Source of the DNA: Cercis canadensis
Lineage: Eukaryota; Streptophyta; Magnoliopsida; Fabales; Fabaceae
Assembly: GCA_003255065.1 (NCBI GenBank)
Contig: QAOA01008473.1
Coordinates: 1,549,114 to 1,613,113, forward strand
Direction: 5' to 3'
Length of the DNA stretch: 64,000 nucleotides
The notes below the pieces were generated by a model. The model saw only the letters and a program-made list of their open reading frames with translations. It did not search any database and had not been told where the DNA came from. Numbering within the stretch: position 1 is the stretch's first letter; every line of letters starts with the position of its first letter. The translations under genes were made by a program, and so were the position numbers. Shown here in pieces: positions 1 through 12,635 of the stretch.

Positions 1-40
1 GCAATTGAGGTTCAGTGCACAAAAACGGAAGAGCAATATT

Positions 41-241
41 GCTCTGATACCATATTGAGTCTTGATGCAGAGAATCACAGTCAAGAACTCCAAATGAAAA
101 GTAGAAGAATGAATTATAATCTCATTGATTATTTCTCTCTAATACAGAGGTATATATATCAGTAAATATACATGTGACGTGTCACTATATCAACCACTCA
201 ATCAAAAACTAATCTTACTCTAATCTAACTGATTGCTAACA
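41..241 (-). mobile_element. Copia-like LTR with adjacent primer-binding site, element truncated by window edge
   Basis: Seen: on the minus strand, 52 down to 41 reads TGGTATCAGAGC, the usual plant primer-binding site for initiator-Met tRNA. Three bases away lies a candidate LTR, 241 down to 56, that starts TGTTAG and ends CA (186 bp). It has a TATA-like run around 150-165. Known: Copia elements carry TG..CA LTRs followed by this primer site. Inference: this is the 5' LTR of a minus-strand element whose interior lies off the left edge. The outer boundary is uncertain, because 242-300 carries repeats of a CTAACTAACTA/GGACGTG type that could also belong to the LTR. Pararetroviruses use the same primer site, so that origin is not excluded. 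Confidence 0.6.
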
Positions 242-291
242 GATGAGGACGTGACTAACTAACTAGGACGTGTGGCTAACTAACTAATTGA

Positions 292-591
292 CTAATGCTG
301 AACTGAATAAGTGTACACGTGTCTAATAAAAGTTTTGTGAGTTCCTGTAATGGGAATATTTTGTTCTACAGTTTTTATGACATAATCTGCAAGTATATCA
401 AATTTGCCTATTTTATAAATTTCTTTTGGTTCTACTTTAGGTATTGACCAGTTCATTAGTTTATTCTCTACTTCAGCTATTAATAATTCTTGATTATTGA
501 TGGTTTCTTGAGATGAATCTATAGACTCTACTTCACACTGCTCAGCTATTTCTTTTCCTTTAGAAAGTAGCTTTTTTAGAATTCCAGCCAT
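292..591 (-). CDS. unrecognised 99-residue ORF, possible viral or transposon relic
   Basis: An ATG-initiated frame with a Lys-rich N-terminus, an acidic middle and a C-terminus rich in His and Tyr. I do not recognise the family. Its 3' end lies about 50 bp from the LTR at 56-241, so the C-terminus may have been cut by that insertion. The layout with two other small ORFs upstream on the same strand resembles a compact polycistronic unit. A relic of an endogenous pararetrovirus is possible, perhaps a movement-protein start, but this is a guess without a diagnostic motif. Confidence 0.3.
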   Translation of the reverse strand: MAGILKKLLSKGKEIAEQCEVESIDSSQETINNQELLIAEVENKLMNWSIPKVEPKEIYKIGKFDILADYVIKTVEQNIPITGTHKTFIRHVYTYSVQH

Positions 592-1023
592 TTTTAATTT
601 ATTAATATTCCAATAAGAATTATCTTTAGAGTTTTAATATCTTGAAAATCTGTCTTACGAGACCACTCCTCGGGACCACCACACGCCTTCTCTCGGCTCA
701 AACTGGCTGACCAACGTATTAACAACTTTCACTGCTAGCCCAGACTTGTCAAGATTCTTTAACCTCTAAAGTATATTCTTGATTGGTTTAATAACAAATT
801 AATTATGGTCTAGAGTTCTTAAAATCGTTATTTTTTAAAGGGAAATATATAACTTAAACAGCTAAGTAGGCTAAAGTTCTATATTTAATTCTGGCTTGCA
901 AATAATATTTTTTACTTAGTCTAAGCTTGACTGGTAAACAATATTTTGCGTTTTTGGCTAAATATTTATAATGTCTATGTTCAATTATAAGCTTTGCAAT
1001 GTAAGGACTATGATAACCAGGCA

Positions 1024-1281
1024 TTATGCTGAAAGTTTGGCTAGATCTTGTCGACTAAGTTCTATTTTTTCTAAGAAAAATTCTTTATGATGATCATACA
1101 TAGGTCTTTGATAGGGAGGATCCCGGTATCCTACAAAGTTATTTTTGTTATCTTTTTCTAGATCTTCAAGCAGATGTTTAAAATATCTATGATAATTTTT
1201 GCAACCTGTTATAGCTGGTCCAAACCAGGGATGAAGTTTATCTTTATGAGGTTTTGGAGCTTTAGGTTTCTGGTTTGACAT
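1024..1281 (-). CDS. unrecognised 85-residue ORF, second of two abutting ORFs
   Basis: Starts with ATG directly after the stop codon of the ORF at 1282-1476. The N-terminus is Lys/Pro-rich (MSNQKPKAPKPHK). The rest is charged and rich in Tyr, His and Asp, with no membrane segment. The family is not recognised. The zero-gap spacing to its upstream neighbour is unlike plant nuclear genes and typical of viral or transposon transcripts. Confidence 0.3.
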   Translation of the reverse strand: MSNQKPKAPKPHKDKLHPWFGPAITGCKNYHRYFKHLLEDLEKDNKNNFVGYRDPPYQRPMYDHHKEFFLEKIELSRQDLAKLSA

Positions 1282-1476
1282 CTATACTGCTAAGAGAGAG
1301 AGTCTCTTATATCTAAGTCTAAGTTCTCTTTTAAACAATCTTTTGAATTCGGGGCTTAGAGCTGCATATTGTTCTTTGTTTAATAATTTACTCCAGTAAT
1401 GTCTAATTAAAGCTTGATCTTCAGAAAAACCGTAACAATGATACTTGCTAAATCTAAGACCATGCCACCTTGCCAT
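1282..1476 (-). CDS. unrecognised 64-residue basic ORF, first of two abutting ORFs
   Basis: Starts MARWHGLRF and is strongly basic towards the C-terminus, with several Arg/Lys/Leu clusters. Its stop codon is immediately followed by the ATG of the ORF at 1024-1281. No known domain is visible. It could be a short nucleic-acid-binding protein from a decayed virus or element. Chance ORFs cannot be excluded. Confidence 0.28.
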   Translation of the reverse strand: MARWHGLRFSKYHCYGFSEDQALIRHYWSKLLNKEQYAALSPEFKRLFKRELRLRYKRLSLLAV

Positions 1477-3640
1477 ACCTATATATATAATAAAATATAA
1501 AAGTTACTTATATTTATCACATTAATATAATATGATATACTCTAATAGTATCATAGAATTTCTTTAAAAAAATGTGTCAATTACATAGAAATTAATAAAT
1601 ATATTTAATAATAACCATAACAATTAAAGTTTAACTATTATAAAAATTTATATATATTTTCTTAAACATTTTATATTTTCAATAATTACAATAACCTTGA
1701 AAATTTATCTTTTTCAAGAGTATTTATAAACCTTGTTTTCTTCATGAACGCATTTTTACAAAATATTTAACTATTAGATAAAATTTAGTAATATATAGCT
1801 TTAAAATTAACAGATAAATAAGTACTCCAAAAGATTTCATTAAATTTAAATTTAAAAATTTTGTACTGTAAATAAGATTTTCAATATATATATATTATAA
1901 GATCCAATATTTTTTTTTAACATTGGAGGTACCAAGATTTTAAAAACTATATTAGACTGGACCATCCGACCAATCAAACCGTGATTTAGCAACACATTTT
2001 ACCCACAATTTTATTGGTGATTCTATTTGTGTTTTTCTCTATGCAATATTGACGAGTTAGATCATAAGCCAACAATTCCACGACTAATAAATTTACAAAA
2101 ACCATAGTAGATCACTTCTTACTAGGAGTGTTAATTAAAATGAAAAGTAAAATTGATCTTATTAAAACTAGGAAAAATATTAAATTTAGAGTTATTAAGT
2201 TAAATTTCCATAAACATGCTTGCTTAATCTAACCATTATTATTTTGAAATTTGACAGCATAGCAAATGGATGATTGATTTAGCAGATAAAGATTAAAGTA
2301 TTTCATTTATAAGATTTGGGTTTGAATCCCTAGGTTATAAGCTCTCATTAAAATTTATGGCATACTTTAATTTTAAAATATAATAGTTTTGTCTCATTAT
2401 AAATTTTTGTGTATACAAAAAAAATAAAATTAACAAGAGTCTTTTCGTTATGTTTTTATAAAATGCAAATAAACAAAACCTGTTTATAGTAAAAATTAAT
2501 AAGTCACGCTTGTGGCTTTGCTTTAATTATGAATTTATTATTATTATTATTGGTTTTTTTTTTCTCTTTAGCACAGTTGTTGGCAATTTATTACATCCCG
2601 CAATAAATTTTGCGTGAAAACATTGTCGATGGTAATGGTAAGTTGGAAATAAATCCTAGCTAAAACATATTTTGTTCCGTGAGAATTGAATTCCTAGTAA
2701 AAACATTGTATGAATGGTTATATATAACTTGTACAAAATGCTTTAATATGATATTTTTAGGAAGTTATTATTTTAACATTCTATTTTATTAATGTCATAT
2801 TTTATTTAATCTTTAAATATAATATAGAGTAAATTATTATTAATTAATATGGTTTTTTTAATTTTGACTATTTTTTATATTAAATCATTTGTTTATAATT
2901 GACTAAATTTTTTATATTAAATAAAATAAAATAAATTTATATTATATTATATTGAAACATTAAATAAACTATAATATTAATAAAATCGAGTATAAAAATA
3001 ATAACTCTCTATTTTTAAGCTAAATAAATTCTTAAGTGTCCACAAAGAAAAAGCTAAATAGATGCTTCATAATGATTAGGTTTTGTGATATATCCACTAG
3101 TCACTATATAACGTGGGAGTAGTTATTTAATCATAAAAACTAATTTATTAAGTCGAAATTGAAAATAAAGAACTGTTATGAGAACATTTTAATTGTTTTT
3201 TTTAGAACATTTTAACAAATAAGCATAGGATATTTTATCATATATATTTTGTGTTAAATATTCTTTAAATCAGTTGAGTGGATTTTTTTTTAAAATAAAT
3301 TACTTCTAGCCTTTAATTTTAAAAATATATTCAAATGATGATAATCCTTATCCTTATTCAAATGATGAATTTAATTGATTCAAAAATAAGATTATTAAAT
3401 TGGAAAAAGACGAGAGAGAATTTCGGATAAGGCTTTATACGTGCCAAAATTTACATGACCACTTTGGCATCTGAAGCTGGAAAAGGGAAAATCGAAATTC
3501 GGAGGGTATAAAGCTCTTCAATATTTATAGGTTGGACTTTTTTTTTTTTTTTTTAACAAACTTATTACAGTGACCTTATAACATATTTAAAATTTGTTCG
3601 GTCTGAACACTTAAAAACCAAGGCCGTGGTTAGCGGGTTT
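1477..3640. other. AT-rich spacer without recognisable genes
   Basis: Very AT-rich DNA with many short A/T runs and stop codons in all frames. A T-run lies at about 3538-3554. I see no coding exon, RNA gene or clear terminal repeats. Confidence 0.6.
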
Positions 3641-3673
3641 TATGGCTGAACCTTTATATGCACGGTGAATGAG

Positions 3674-3681
3674 CCACGTGG
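3674..3681. promoter_or_regulatory. G-box CCACGTGG upstream of the PRR7 gene
   Basis: A perfect palindromic G-box about 1.5 kb before the PRR7 start codon and just before the pyrimidine-rich leader. Known: G-boxes bind bZIP (HY5) and bHLH (PIF) factors and are common in clock and light-regulated promoters. Other ACGT cores lie nearby (about 3786 and 3847). The binding role is inferred. Confidence 0.5.
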
Positions 3682-3865
3682 TGGCATCCAGATCTGGAAG
3701 ATCGTATTAGATTCTACACACTCTCTCTAACTTTGCAGCTTTAGATTTTCTCCAGCTCATACCATCGAATGCCTCTGATTTTGTCCACGTCACGAGGCCA
3801 ACATCCCACATGGCCCTCGAAGCCACTGCAGACCTTCATTTGTTACACGTCAGCATCCTCCGAAT

Positions 3866-3872
3866 AATATCT
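3866..3872 (+). promoter_or_regulatory. evening-element-like AATATCT
   Basis: AATATCT lies at the start of the pyrimidine-rich leader of the PRR7 gene. Known: AATATCT, the core of the evening element, is bound by CCA1/LHY-type MYB proteins, which regulate PRR genes. A seven-base match can occur by chance. Confidence 0.3.
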
Positions 3873-3975
3873 ATTCTTCCCTCTCCTTGCTCCCTTCTCT
3901 CTCTCCCTCCCCCCTCCCTTTCTATCTTTCTGCTCCCTCTCTTTCTCTCTCGTCCCCCTCTCTCTCTAAGCTCTT
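3873..3975 (+). promoter_or_regulatory. pyrimidine-rich leader or core promoter tract
   Basis: About 100 bp almost entirely C and T with repeated TCTC blocks. It probably marks the transcription start region of the PRR7 gene. Pyrimidine patches around start sites are common in plants. The exact start site cannot be read from sequence. Confidence 0.45.
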
Positions 3976-4206
3976 GGCTTCGCTGTTTATCTACCCGTCA
4001 AGTGTCGTCCACAACAGTTTTCAAAATGAGAAAAGCATGAAAGAGATGTTTGGAACTTACTTGCTGAGTTACTGATTTTCTGTTATTTGATAAAAATTAA
4101 AAATCTATTTTGAAACCAGATTTGGAGCTTTGTTTGTTTTTTTTTTTGAAGTTGCTGAATCGAGCTTGCAAATGGCGGTTTTCTACTCATCAGAGAAGCT
4201 CCGAAG

Positions 4207-5059
4207 GTCCGTTTGTCATGTTTTATCTTAGAAAGAGGTCCTTATATATTTATCATGTGCAATGAATATATTGTTTGATTTTCGTTCTTACGTCTTTCTT
4301 AATTTATTTGACTTGTCATTCGGTGCATCTTGACGCTATATTTGGTGAAAGAAAAATATTGGGGAAAAAAGCCATTATTTCATTATATTATAGTTTATTG
4401 ATTTCGTTTGTGTTGGTTGAGAAAAGTAGAAGCTTCATTACCACGTTATACATTATTTAGATTTTGCAGAAATTCCTAGAGTAGATTTTGGAGTCTAGAC
4501 CTTGGCAGTTATTTATTTTTTATTTTTAAATTTTCAACTCTGTACTATCGTTTTCATGTATAATGATCTGTTAAGAATTTCAGTGTACAGATGTTTCATC
4601 TAATTTTATCAGCAGTTTCTTTACGGATGAGTGAGTTGAGAATGACTTCTGAGGATATTAGTATGAATTGAAAGTAATAACTTGATCTGAGAGCGAGAAA
4701 GAGAGAGAGCTTGGGAGGATCTAGGGACCGGTTGTCACTCCAATTTGGTGGATTTGCTTTTAGTAGTTTTTTTTTTTTTTGGTTGAAAAGATGGATTTAT
4801 GGTTTTCTAGCTTAACTTGTTCAAAGATCATTTCAGTTTTTATTCGCATGTCTAGATATATTAGTATATAATCTGTTAACCATTACTGATTGTCCCATCA
4901 TGAAGAGTATTACTACCTTATCCTTCTTCTCCCTATGATATGTGTATATTTAAGTTGGGGCTCTGGAGTGGAGTGCCACCAGGCGTAGGGTCTTTTTCCT
5001 TTCAGGAGTATGACGTTGGAAAAAGCACTGACTTGACTTAGTGAGAGTTATTTTTGCAG
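4207..5059 (+). other. putative 5' UTR intron of the PRR7 gene
   Basis: A donor (CCGAAG|GTCCGT) and an acceptor (TTTTTGCAG|AGG) would join a leader exon around 3980-4206 to the exon that carries the PRR7 start. Upstream ATGs at 3810 and 4172 could make short uORFs. After splicing, the one at 4172 would code for about 13 residues. This is inferred from splice-site patterns only. Confidence 0.4.
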
Positions 5060-5173
5060 AGGTTGATAATTGAAGTTCTTAAAATGTAGAGGATCCATGA
5101 CAGACTTCACAAGGCTATTGCATTTTTGTAGTCCTGTTAATTCCTCATCCATGTTGATTTTTGATCGTGGTTG

Positions 5174-8100
5174 ATGTGGGCTGCTCCAATGAACAACAAC
5201 AATGTAGTTGGGCGAAGAGGTTTGGTGGATCCAAATCATCTGTTTTCTGAGAGACTCAATATTGGAGTAGTTAATAGAGGACAAAGCTCGGGTTCATCCA
5301 CTGAAGATGATGCAAGATTTAATAAGGTAACTGAAGATGGAAACAGTGGGGTGAGGGGGCTGATTCAAGTCCATGAGAGCTTGCACATATCACAACAACC
5401 ACCTCTAGGGCCATTGATACACTGGGAGAGGTTTCTCCCCTTAAGATCAATAAAAGTTCTGCTGGTGGAAGATGATGACTCAACACGCCATGTTGTGGGT
5501 GCTCTCTTACGAAATTGTAGTTATGAAGGTAATTAGTTTCTCTTTTGTTGTGGTTAATCACACCCTGACCCTTGAATGTGTTTCTATTGACTTACAACTA
5601 CTTCTACCAACATGATAGAGATGCAAATGTACCATACAAGCTCCATTTGTTTTCCATTTCTGTTTTCATATTTTAGTACTTGGATAAAATGGTACGTTTA
5701 GCTTTTGACTGACAAAGTTGGAGTTGGAATTTCAACCACAAACTATAGATTATTTTTGGCATCTCCTCTAAACTGAGCTCTCTGCTGACCTTGGGATTAA
5801 TATTTATTGCCCCTGGGTATAAATTTCTATTAACATCTTCACAGTACGTTCCAGAGAGTCCTATCTGTTTCTGAAAAATTTTAAGCCAGTCAATTTCTAG
5901 CTTGCTGAATAACTAGATGTTATTTGTTTACTATATAATCTAAATACGCTGCTTCTTCTTTATATTTACATCATTCTAGGCTACGGATCCACCAGGGATG
6001 TCCCCATATAGGTATCTAACCTTTGGAGACATGTTTACTTTGGCGTCTTTCCCCAGGAACTTCTTAGAGATGTTCATGCATGTTCTATAGAATGGGGAGT
6101 CTAGACTATATGTACATATTAGTGAATGGAATAAATTACAATCTTGTTGCACATAGAGCTGTTTATAAAAATCCTCACATTGTAATTGCATTCTTCTTTT
6201 TATTATTGTTTTCATGGAAAACTTAATTATATCTTTAACCAAATAGGTGTTTTTAATAATGAAATCCATAGCCCTTAAATTCTATTTTCTTCATATATGG
6301 TCTTAACAGTCACTGCTGTTTCGGATGGTCTTCAAGCATGGCAAATCTTAGAAGATCCAAGCAATCACATTGATCTCATTCTAACAGAGGTAGCTATGCC
6401 TTTTTTATCCGGAATGGGTCTTTTGTGCAAGATGATGAGCCACAAAACTCTCAAGAATATCCCTGTAATTAGTAAGTGCCATTCCAAAATAGTACTATAT
6501 GCGTCCAAAGTAAGTATATTCTTTTCCATGATTATTACTTATCTGGTGTTCTGTTTTATCCTACATGTTTAAATACGTGCAGTGATGTCATCTCATGATT
6601 CTATGGGTATAGTCTTTAAGTGTTTGTCAAAGGGTGCGGTTGATTTTTTAGTCAAACCTATTCGGAGGAATGAACTTAAAAACCTCTGGCAGCATGTTTG
6701 GAGAAGATGCAAGTGCAACAGTGTGAGTCGCTTTACATTTCTGTTTCAGGCATGTACTCAAATAAATGTGAATGTTGGCTACCAGCTGGCATAAGGATCA
6801 AATGAGGAAATTAGCAATCATGGTTACTTCATTAATTACTTCCTTTTAGCAAATTAGAAGCTTGTTTTGCATAGAGATTGATCCCTAAAAGTAGCAGTAC
6901 AAATGAATTGATGTAACCTACCCAGTTTCTATTGCATGATAGTTTACATCGATCTTCAATAATTAATGTCCCTCCTCAACTTGGATTGATACACTTCCTC
7001 AGTCTAGTGGTAGTGGGAGTGAAAGTGGAACACACACCAGAAAATCTGCAAAGTCAAGAAATAATGATGCATCTGAAAATGATAGTGACAACAGTGACGA
7101 GAATGACTTCGCAAATAAAGGCTTCAGTATTCGAGATGGAAGTGACAATGGAAGTGGTACTCAGGTAATCCATAGATCTCATAACAAATAGATTTTCTTC
7201 TTTGAATTTTCCTTAAGCAATGTTCTCTTCTATTTGTTAATGGTGATAGTAGATATGGTCATATGTTGGATGAATGTTATTGTTTCTTCTCTGAGAACCC
7301 AGTTAGGATGGAAGACTATAAGCTACTACCAAACCAGTACTATTATTGACCAGCTCACCCAAAGTGATGGTCTTTTTGCTATTAGAATTGAAGACCAACT
7401 CATACAGAGTTTGGAGATAATCAATAATTTAAAACATTGGAGTTTAGAAGGGTACTAAAGTGGAGAAATTTGATCATGAGAATTTAGGTTTTTAAATGGC
7501 TTGGCTTAAGAGTTATATGGGTTGTAAAAGCATCAGACTGTGCGCTAGGACAGCAGATAAATGATAATAGCAAAGAGCAAAAAAATGTTGGGATTGGGAT
7601 TGTTGAGAACGAAAGATGGAGTGTTGCTAGCCTGATTAGTCATTCCACTCACTTTAAAATCACATATTAGTCAAATGAGCATGTGTAGTTCTATCTAAAT
7701 GCTGAACAATCACATGAAAGTTCCGTTTGTGTAGAGTTCACGGACTAAATTTCCAGCTGAGGTTGGCAGCCCTCATCCAATTTCACCTCACCAACTATTG
7801 GTTGACGCTACTGACAGCACATGTGCCCAAGTGATGCATACAAAGCCTGAAAAAGTTAGTAGTAGGTGGGTGCATGCAGCAGAAAAAGAGTGTCATGAAC
7901 AGAGTGACCAACTTGGTATGCCTTGATGGTATCAATATCTCGACTTATCTATCTTTATTTAGATTTTTATCCAAATAAAGAACCTATTTACTTTCCAGAT
8001 GATGTTGCAATGGGCAAAGACTTGGGTGTGGGACATCAATTTGAGGAGTTATCTACCCATCCAACAGGCAAAAGGATATATAAGTTGTCTGATGCAGAGG

Positions 8101-10426
8101 GTAAGCAACTCAATAAAGGACATAGCAGTGTATGTGAAAAAGGACAGCTGGTATACAACAGTGACAAAACCAGGACAAAAAAAGGCCAGGTTATGAATGT
8201 TGTTGATGCAATTACTGATAGCATCTGTCCACAGGCTGAAAGCAGAGAGTTGAACACTCCCAATGGCTTATCTGGTATTTCACAGACTAAAGCAAGCTGT
8301 TGCTCTAAACCACATCCATCTCTTGAACTAACTCTGAAGAGGCTTGGAGGAGTAGGAGATGATAAAAATGCAGCAGGTGATGAACGTAATGTTTTAAGAC
8401 ATTCAGATTTGTCTGCATTCTCAAAGTAAGAGGAAACTTTCAAGCTTTAATATCTTCTTTTGGGGGCAAATGTTATATTTCATTAAAGTGGTTATAATAT
8501 TTAAGAAAATCTTCCTTTCTTTGTTTTGCAGATATAACACTGTTTCTTCTGCTAATCAGGTGATGTTATAGGATCCATAGACAACACGCACTTTGTATTA
8601 TTGAGAAGATTAAGATTTATTGTGTTGTATTTGCATGTTTTCTCCCAAATCCAAGTTTTTTCATCAATTTGTCCACTTAAGTCTATTCTCTTCATTCTGT
8701 GTCATCTATGGATGCATTTCCTGCCTATTCAACAAGGAGAGGGGAAAAAACTATCAAAGAAGTTCCAATGTATTATATTGAGAAATGATAGCAACATACT
8801 ATGTATCATAGTTATTTCTCAGTGATTGGCAAGCAGATGCTGATGGCAATGGCTGGAGAAGTGTATAGTGCCAAACCCCAATCTCTGGGCAAACCTAATT
8901 TTATTTGTAATTTTTATCAGGTTCAAACAGGATATGTTGAAAGCTGTTCTCCAGTAGCTAATAGCTCAGTTGGACTAAATACAGAGATAGCATGCAACTT
9001 TCCTTGTCATTCACATGGCACTCCTCCAAATCAACTGTCTAATGGGAGCAACAACATCAATGACATGGGATCCACTAATATATATCTTAGCACCAAACTG
9101 GATGCTTTTGACAAGAAACCAGAGTCTGTGACAGGAATCGAGTCGTTTAATTCTTTTGCACTTCAAACTGTGCAGAACAATAGTATTTCTTCACCTCAGC
9201 AGATAATTTCTGCCAAGGCAGAAAATGCTGAAATGCCAAAAGCACAAGTGGGAGGCTCTGAACAAGGATTCCAAGTGGAGTGCAATCATTATCAGTGTCA
9301 CCATTATAATCATATTTTCGACAATGCTACAATAGAGCTCCTGTCAGATCATGATGATCTCTTACTGAAAAACTTGACCAAAGTTGCGCGGCAAAGTGTA
9401 TCATCAAATGTGTTTGCAGGGTCAGCAGAAAGTAATGCTGGAAACTACAATGTGGATAGAAGTGCAGTTGAGAGTGATCATGGGAGCAACGGACAGAATG
9501 GAAGCAGCAGCACCTTGACTACTAGAGTGATAAATGTGGAAAGCAGCACTGGGGCAGCTGGGAGCATTGGAATTGGTGGCATAGACAGAAAAAACAGTGG
9601 CAATGGGGCAGATGAAGGACGAATTTCATTGAGAGAGGCTGCCTTGACCAAATTTCGTCAAAAGAGAAAAGAACGATGCTTTGAGAAAAGGGTAATCCAG
9701 TTTTGCTTATATGGCCCGTAATATGTTTGCTTATTGGAATTTGTTTTGAATATCTTTACAGCATATGGGTTTTGTCAGTTTGAGTATAAAGATGTAGTTA
9801 TGTCCTGCTTATAACATCCTTATAAATCCTACAGCTGAATTGGTAGCTTATTGAAGTCCTTCTAGGTTGGAAGATGCTATGAATGATAAATCTACTTTTA
9901 GAAGAGCGCCCTACTGGAATAATATCTTACCCTTAGCATTATCCTTTTTGCGCCTAGTGGTCTACTCGCCATACTGGATAGTTTACATTACTGTATTATC
10001 AGTTGTTTTATGAAAATATTACAGCTTCCTTTAACCTCAAAAGGTATTTTAATTATCTGCTCATATTTGAGCTAATCACATGATCATCATCGTCGTCATC
10101 GTTAATGAGCACTGGATACTCTAATATGCTGACACAAATTTGACTTGCATTCCCCCTTTACATCTCTCAGGTTCGATACTACAGCAGGAAAAAACTAGCT
10201 GAACAGCGGCCTCGTATTAGGGGACAATTTGTTCGAAGTACAGTGTATGTTGCTACTTGCTGGAATTCATGTCAAGTTTTTCCTTCTATTTATTGTTAAT
10301 TATAGAACTGCTGGGCTAATTTTTTGAATATAAAAAAAAATTCTCAGGTCCGACAACAAGGAAGAAAAAGAAACTCCGAATAATAACCTGGTATCCATGG
10401 ATAATTCTAGTGACGGTCCACATTAA
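5174..10426 (+). CDS. PRR7: pseudo-response regulator, PRR7/PRR37 type (circadian clock)
   Basis: Exons: 5174-5528, 6310-6471, 6583-6722, 7003-7164, 7735-7915, 7999-8425, 8532-8559, 8921-9691, 10171-10244, 10348-10426. Together they encode 792 residues with all phases consistent. A pseudo-receiver domain (about 93-211) follows the PRR7-typical HWERFLP segment. The phospho-acceptor Asp is replaced by Glu (LILTEV, residue 145), as in all plant PRRs. A Ser/Gly-rich stretch follows (SSGSGSESG), then a long polar middle and a CCT domain (about 719-766, [13 protein letters not shown]). Known: PRR7 proteins are nuclear transcriptional repressors of CCA1/LHY and act in temperature and light input to the clock. 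The 28-bp exon 7 is a microexon. ATG 5174 is the first in frame; ATG 5189 is an alternative start. Confidence 0.95.
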
Positions 10427-12635
10427 CACCAGCCAAGGTGCTGATGCTGATCACTAATTTGACTCACTTCGTTCCGTAAGTCAGTAACTGCCTCTAGGTT
10501 CGTGTTATCAGACTAGTCCGTGAGTAGAGACTTGTACTCTGTGAAAATGGATATTTATGATTTAACTTTTAAAGGTGACTATACTTTAGACTCTATTTAT
10601 CGTTGAACTTAAAAAACTTCAATGGACCTATGGATAAAAGTTAAATTCTGACGATATTAGCTTCTTCATCTTAGCGCCTAATTTGGGTTATGCTATTTGA
10701 ATTTGGAGGTATGGAGCATTCACAGTACACTATACCTTGATGGGCCTCTGAAATACTCCTTTTCTTTTATTTCGCTGCTCTGAAATTTCCTTATTGAATG
10801 GAGTGTATTGTGGTGAAATAGAGGGAAAGGAGTTTCTTCACCAAACCCCTCCTTCCAAAAAAGAAAACAACAAAAAGATGGTTGCTATATGCAGCATGAC
10901 AAACAGTTACGGTGGAGCTCCACAGGAAACATCAAGCAATCATTGTTCTAGTTCTCTACTTAGCTGGGTTTGTGCTTCGGCTGTCCACATGTTGGGGTGG
11001 AAATTGAACTCCTGTTTCCTACTTGTTCAACCAATACCAACCATAGCGCATCTTTTGATATATACCTGAAAATCGAAATGTCACCATTTCAGTTAGGGCA
11101 TTGCTTGTTGGGAGGAAACATCTTAGGCACTACCTTTTTTTTGAATTAGCAAATAATAAACCCATCAGCAGACCCTAATTGGGTTCGTTGGGGAATGGGG
11201 GACCATGGCAGGGTGACCTACTTAAAGACAGGCTTAACTTTACGGGTTTATCAGCCGACCTTATATTGCGTAGCCATATTCAATCACTCTGATTTCAAGC
11301 TCAGCATCCAAGGATCCTACTTCATTTACAGCCTAATTCCAGATGTTTGCTATGTATAAAGTTCGATTTCTACTGTATGAACTTTTAGGACCTCAACCCA
11401 AGGGGCTGGTTTAGTCCCACTCCATGCACGGTGCGCTTGTTTAAGCTTTATGATCTAAGTGAAAATTTCCTAATGAGTTCTTTAATCTTAGCATGGATAT
11501 TTTTAGCATTTGTCAAAACGGGATGGGCCCAATTCAGGCCGGATCAAAAAAGGTATGATTTTAATTGGACCTAAAAATAAGGTTTAGGTTTGGCCTTGTT
11601 AGTCCCGTTCAATAATCTTATTTACTGATTTTTTTTTTTTAAATTTTATACTAAACATGAGATTTTTAATTTTTCAAATTGTGATTCTCAGAAAATTAAA
11701 AAAAAATCTTTATACGAAATGCTATCTTATAGTTCTACTTCATGGGCTTAAACATTCTTCCGGGAAAATATTGGACTGACCATGTACCTGTACAATGTAC
11801 ATCCCCGCCCCTATAAAAAGAACAAAAACAAAAATGCCATGGGCATGTTGGGAACCTGGCAAGTTTGATTGCTTAAAAATGGGCCCACATAAGTTCCTTT
11901 ATATAGGGATTATCAATTATTATACTATACTATGGGGATTCAAGGGGGAAAGACAAACATGGTAATGGGGAGTCGTCCTCAATATGGCGTAAGAGTTCCT
12001 TTCTTTGACTCTAAAATAAGGTCCGTGCTGTGCATCTATCATGGTGCACATGCTCTTTTTCATTGGTTAGCCCTGCTTCCAAAATTCTTCAATTTGGCTC
12101 TACCATGTGGTGGAGATTCTGTTCATAAAACAAGCAAAGCAATGTAGCTAAAAGGTAAAAGCTCTGACTTTTCCTCTCCGATGAGCACTAACGAAGGATC
12201 ATGAATGGAATTTGCCAATTTGGGGAACAAGTTCGTGAACATTCTGTAATCGCAAGCTCCAAAATAATGCTGAATTGATTGGATATGAACAGAGGATAAA
12301 GGAAGAGTTGAATGAGTAATGTATTAAATACCAAAAAGTTGGAATTTGAAACTGAGCTCGTTATAACTAAAACCGTTCATATCCGAATTGGTGGTCAATC
12401 ATAAAGTTCGAATAAATGATGTTACCTAAGCTCTGACATGTAATTTAATGGATTTAAATATTTTCCTTTCCTATGTAGCCCATTTGAAATGATCATTCAA
12501 AAGCCGTACAGGTGCTTCCCTTTTCTAGGAAATTAGGTTTTGAGATTACGAATTAGTGGGCACTGAGAACTATAAGTAGAATGAGTTGAAGGCATGTTCA
12601 CCAGAAAAATACAAAAAATAAAAATAAAAATTAAT
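10427..12635. other. PRR7 3' UTR and spacer
   Basis: Begins with the PRR7 3' UTR. After that, frames are broken by stops and no domain is visible. ORFs at 10794-11069 and 11932-12147 have no support as genes. Confidence 0.55.

Noticed and set aside
3810..4075. Two overlapping Ser/Leu/Pro-rich ORFs
   Set aside because: They are translations of the pyrimidine-rich PRR7 leader. Low complexity explains them; kept only as possible uORFs.
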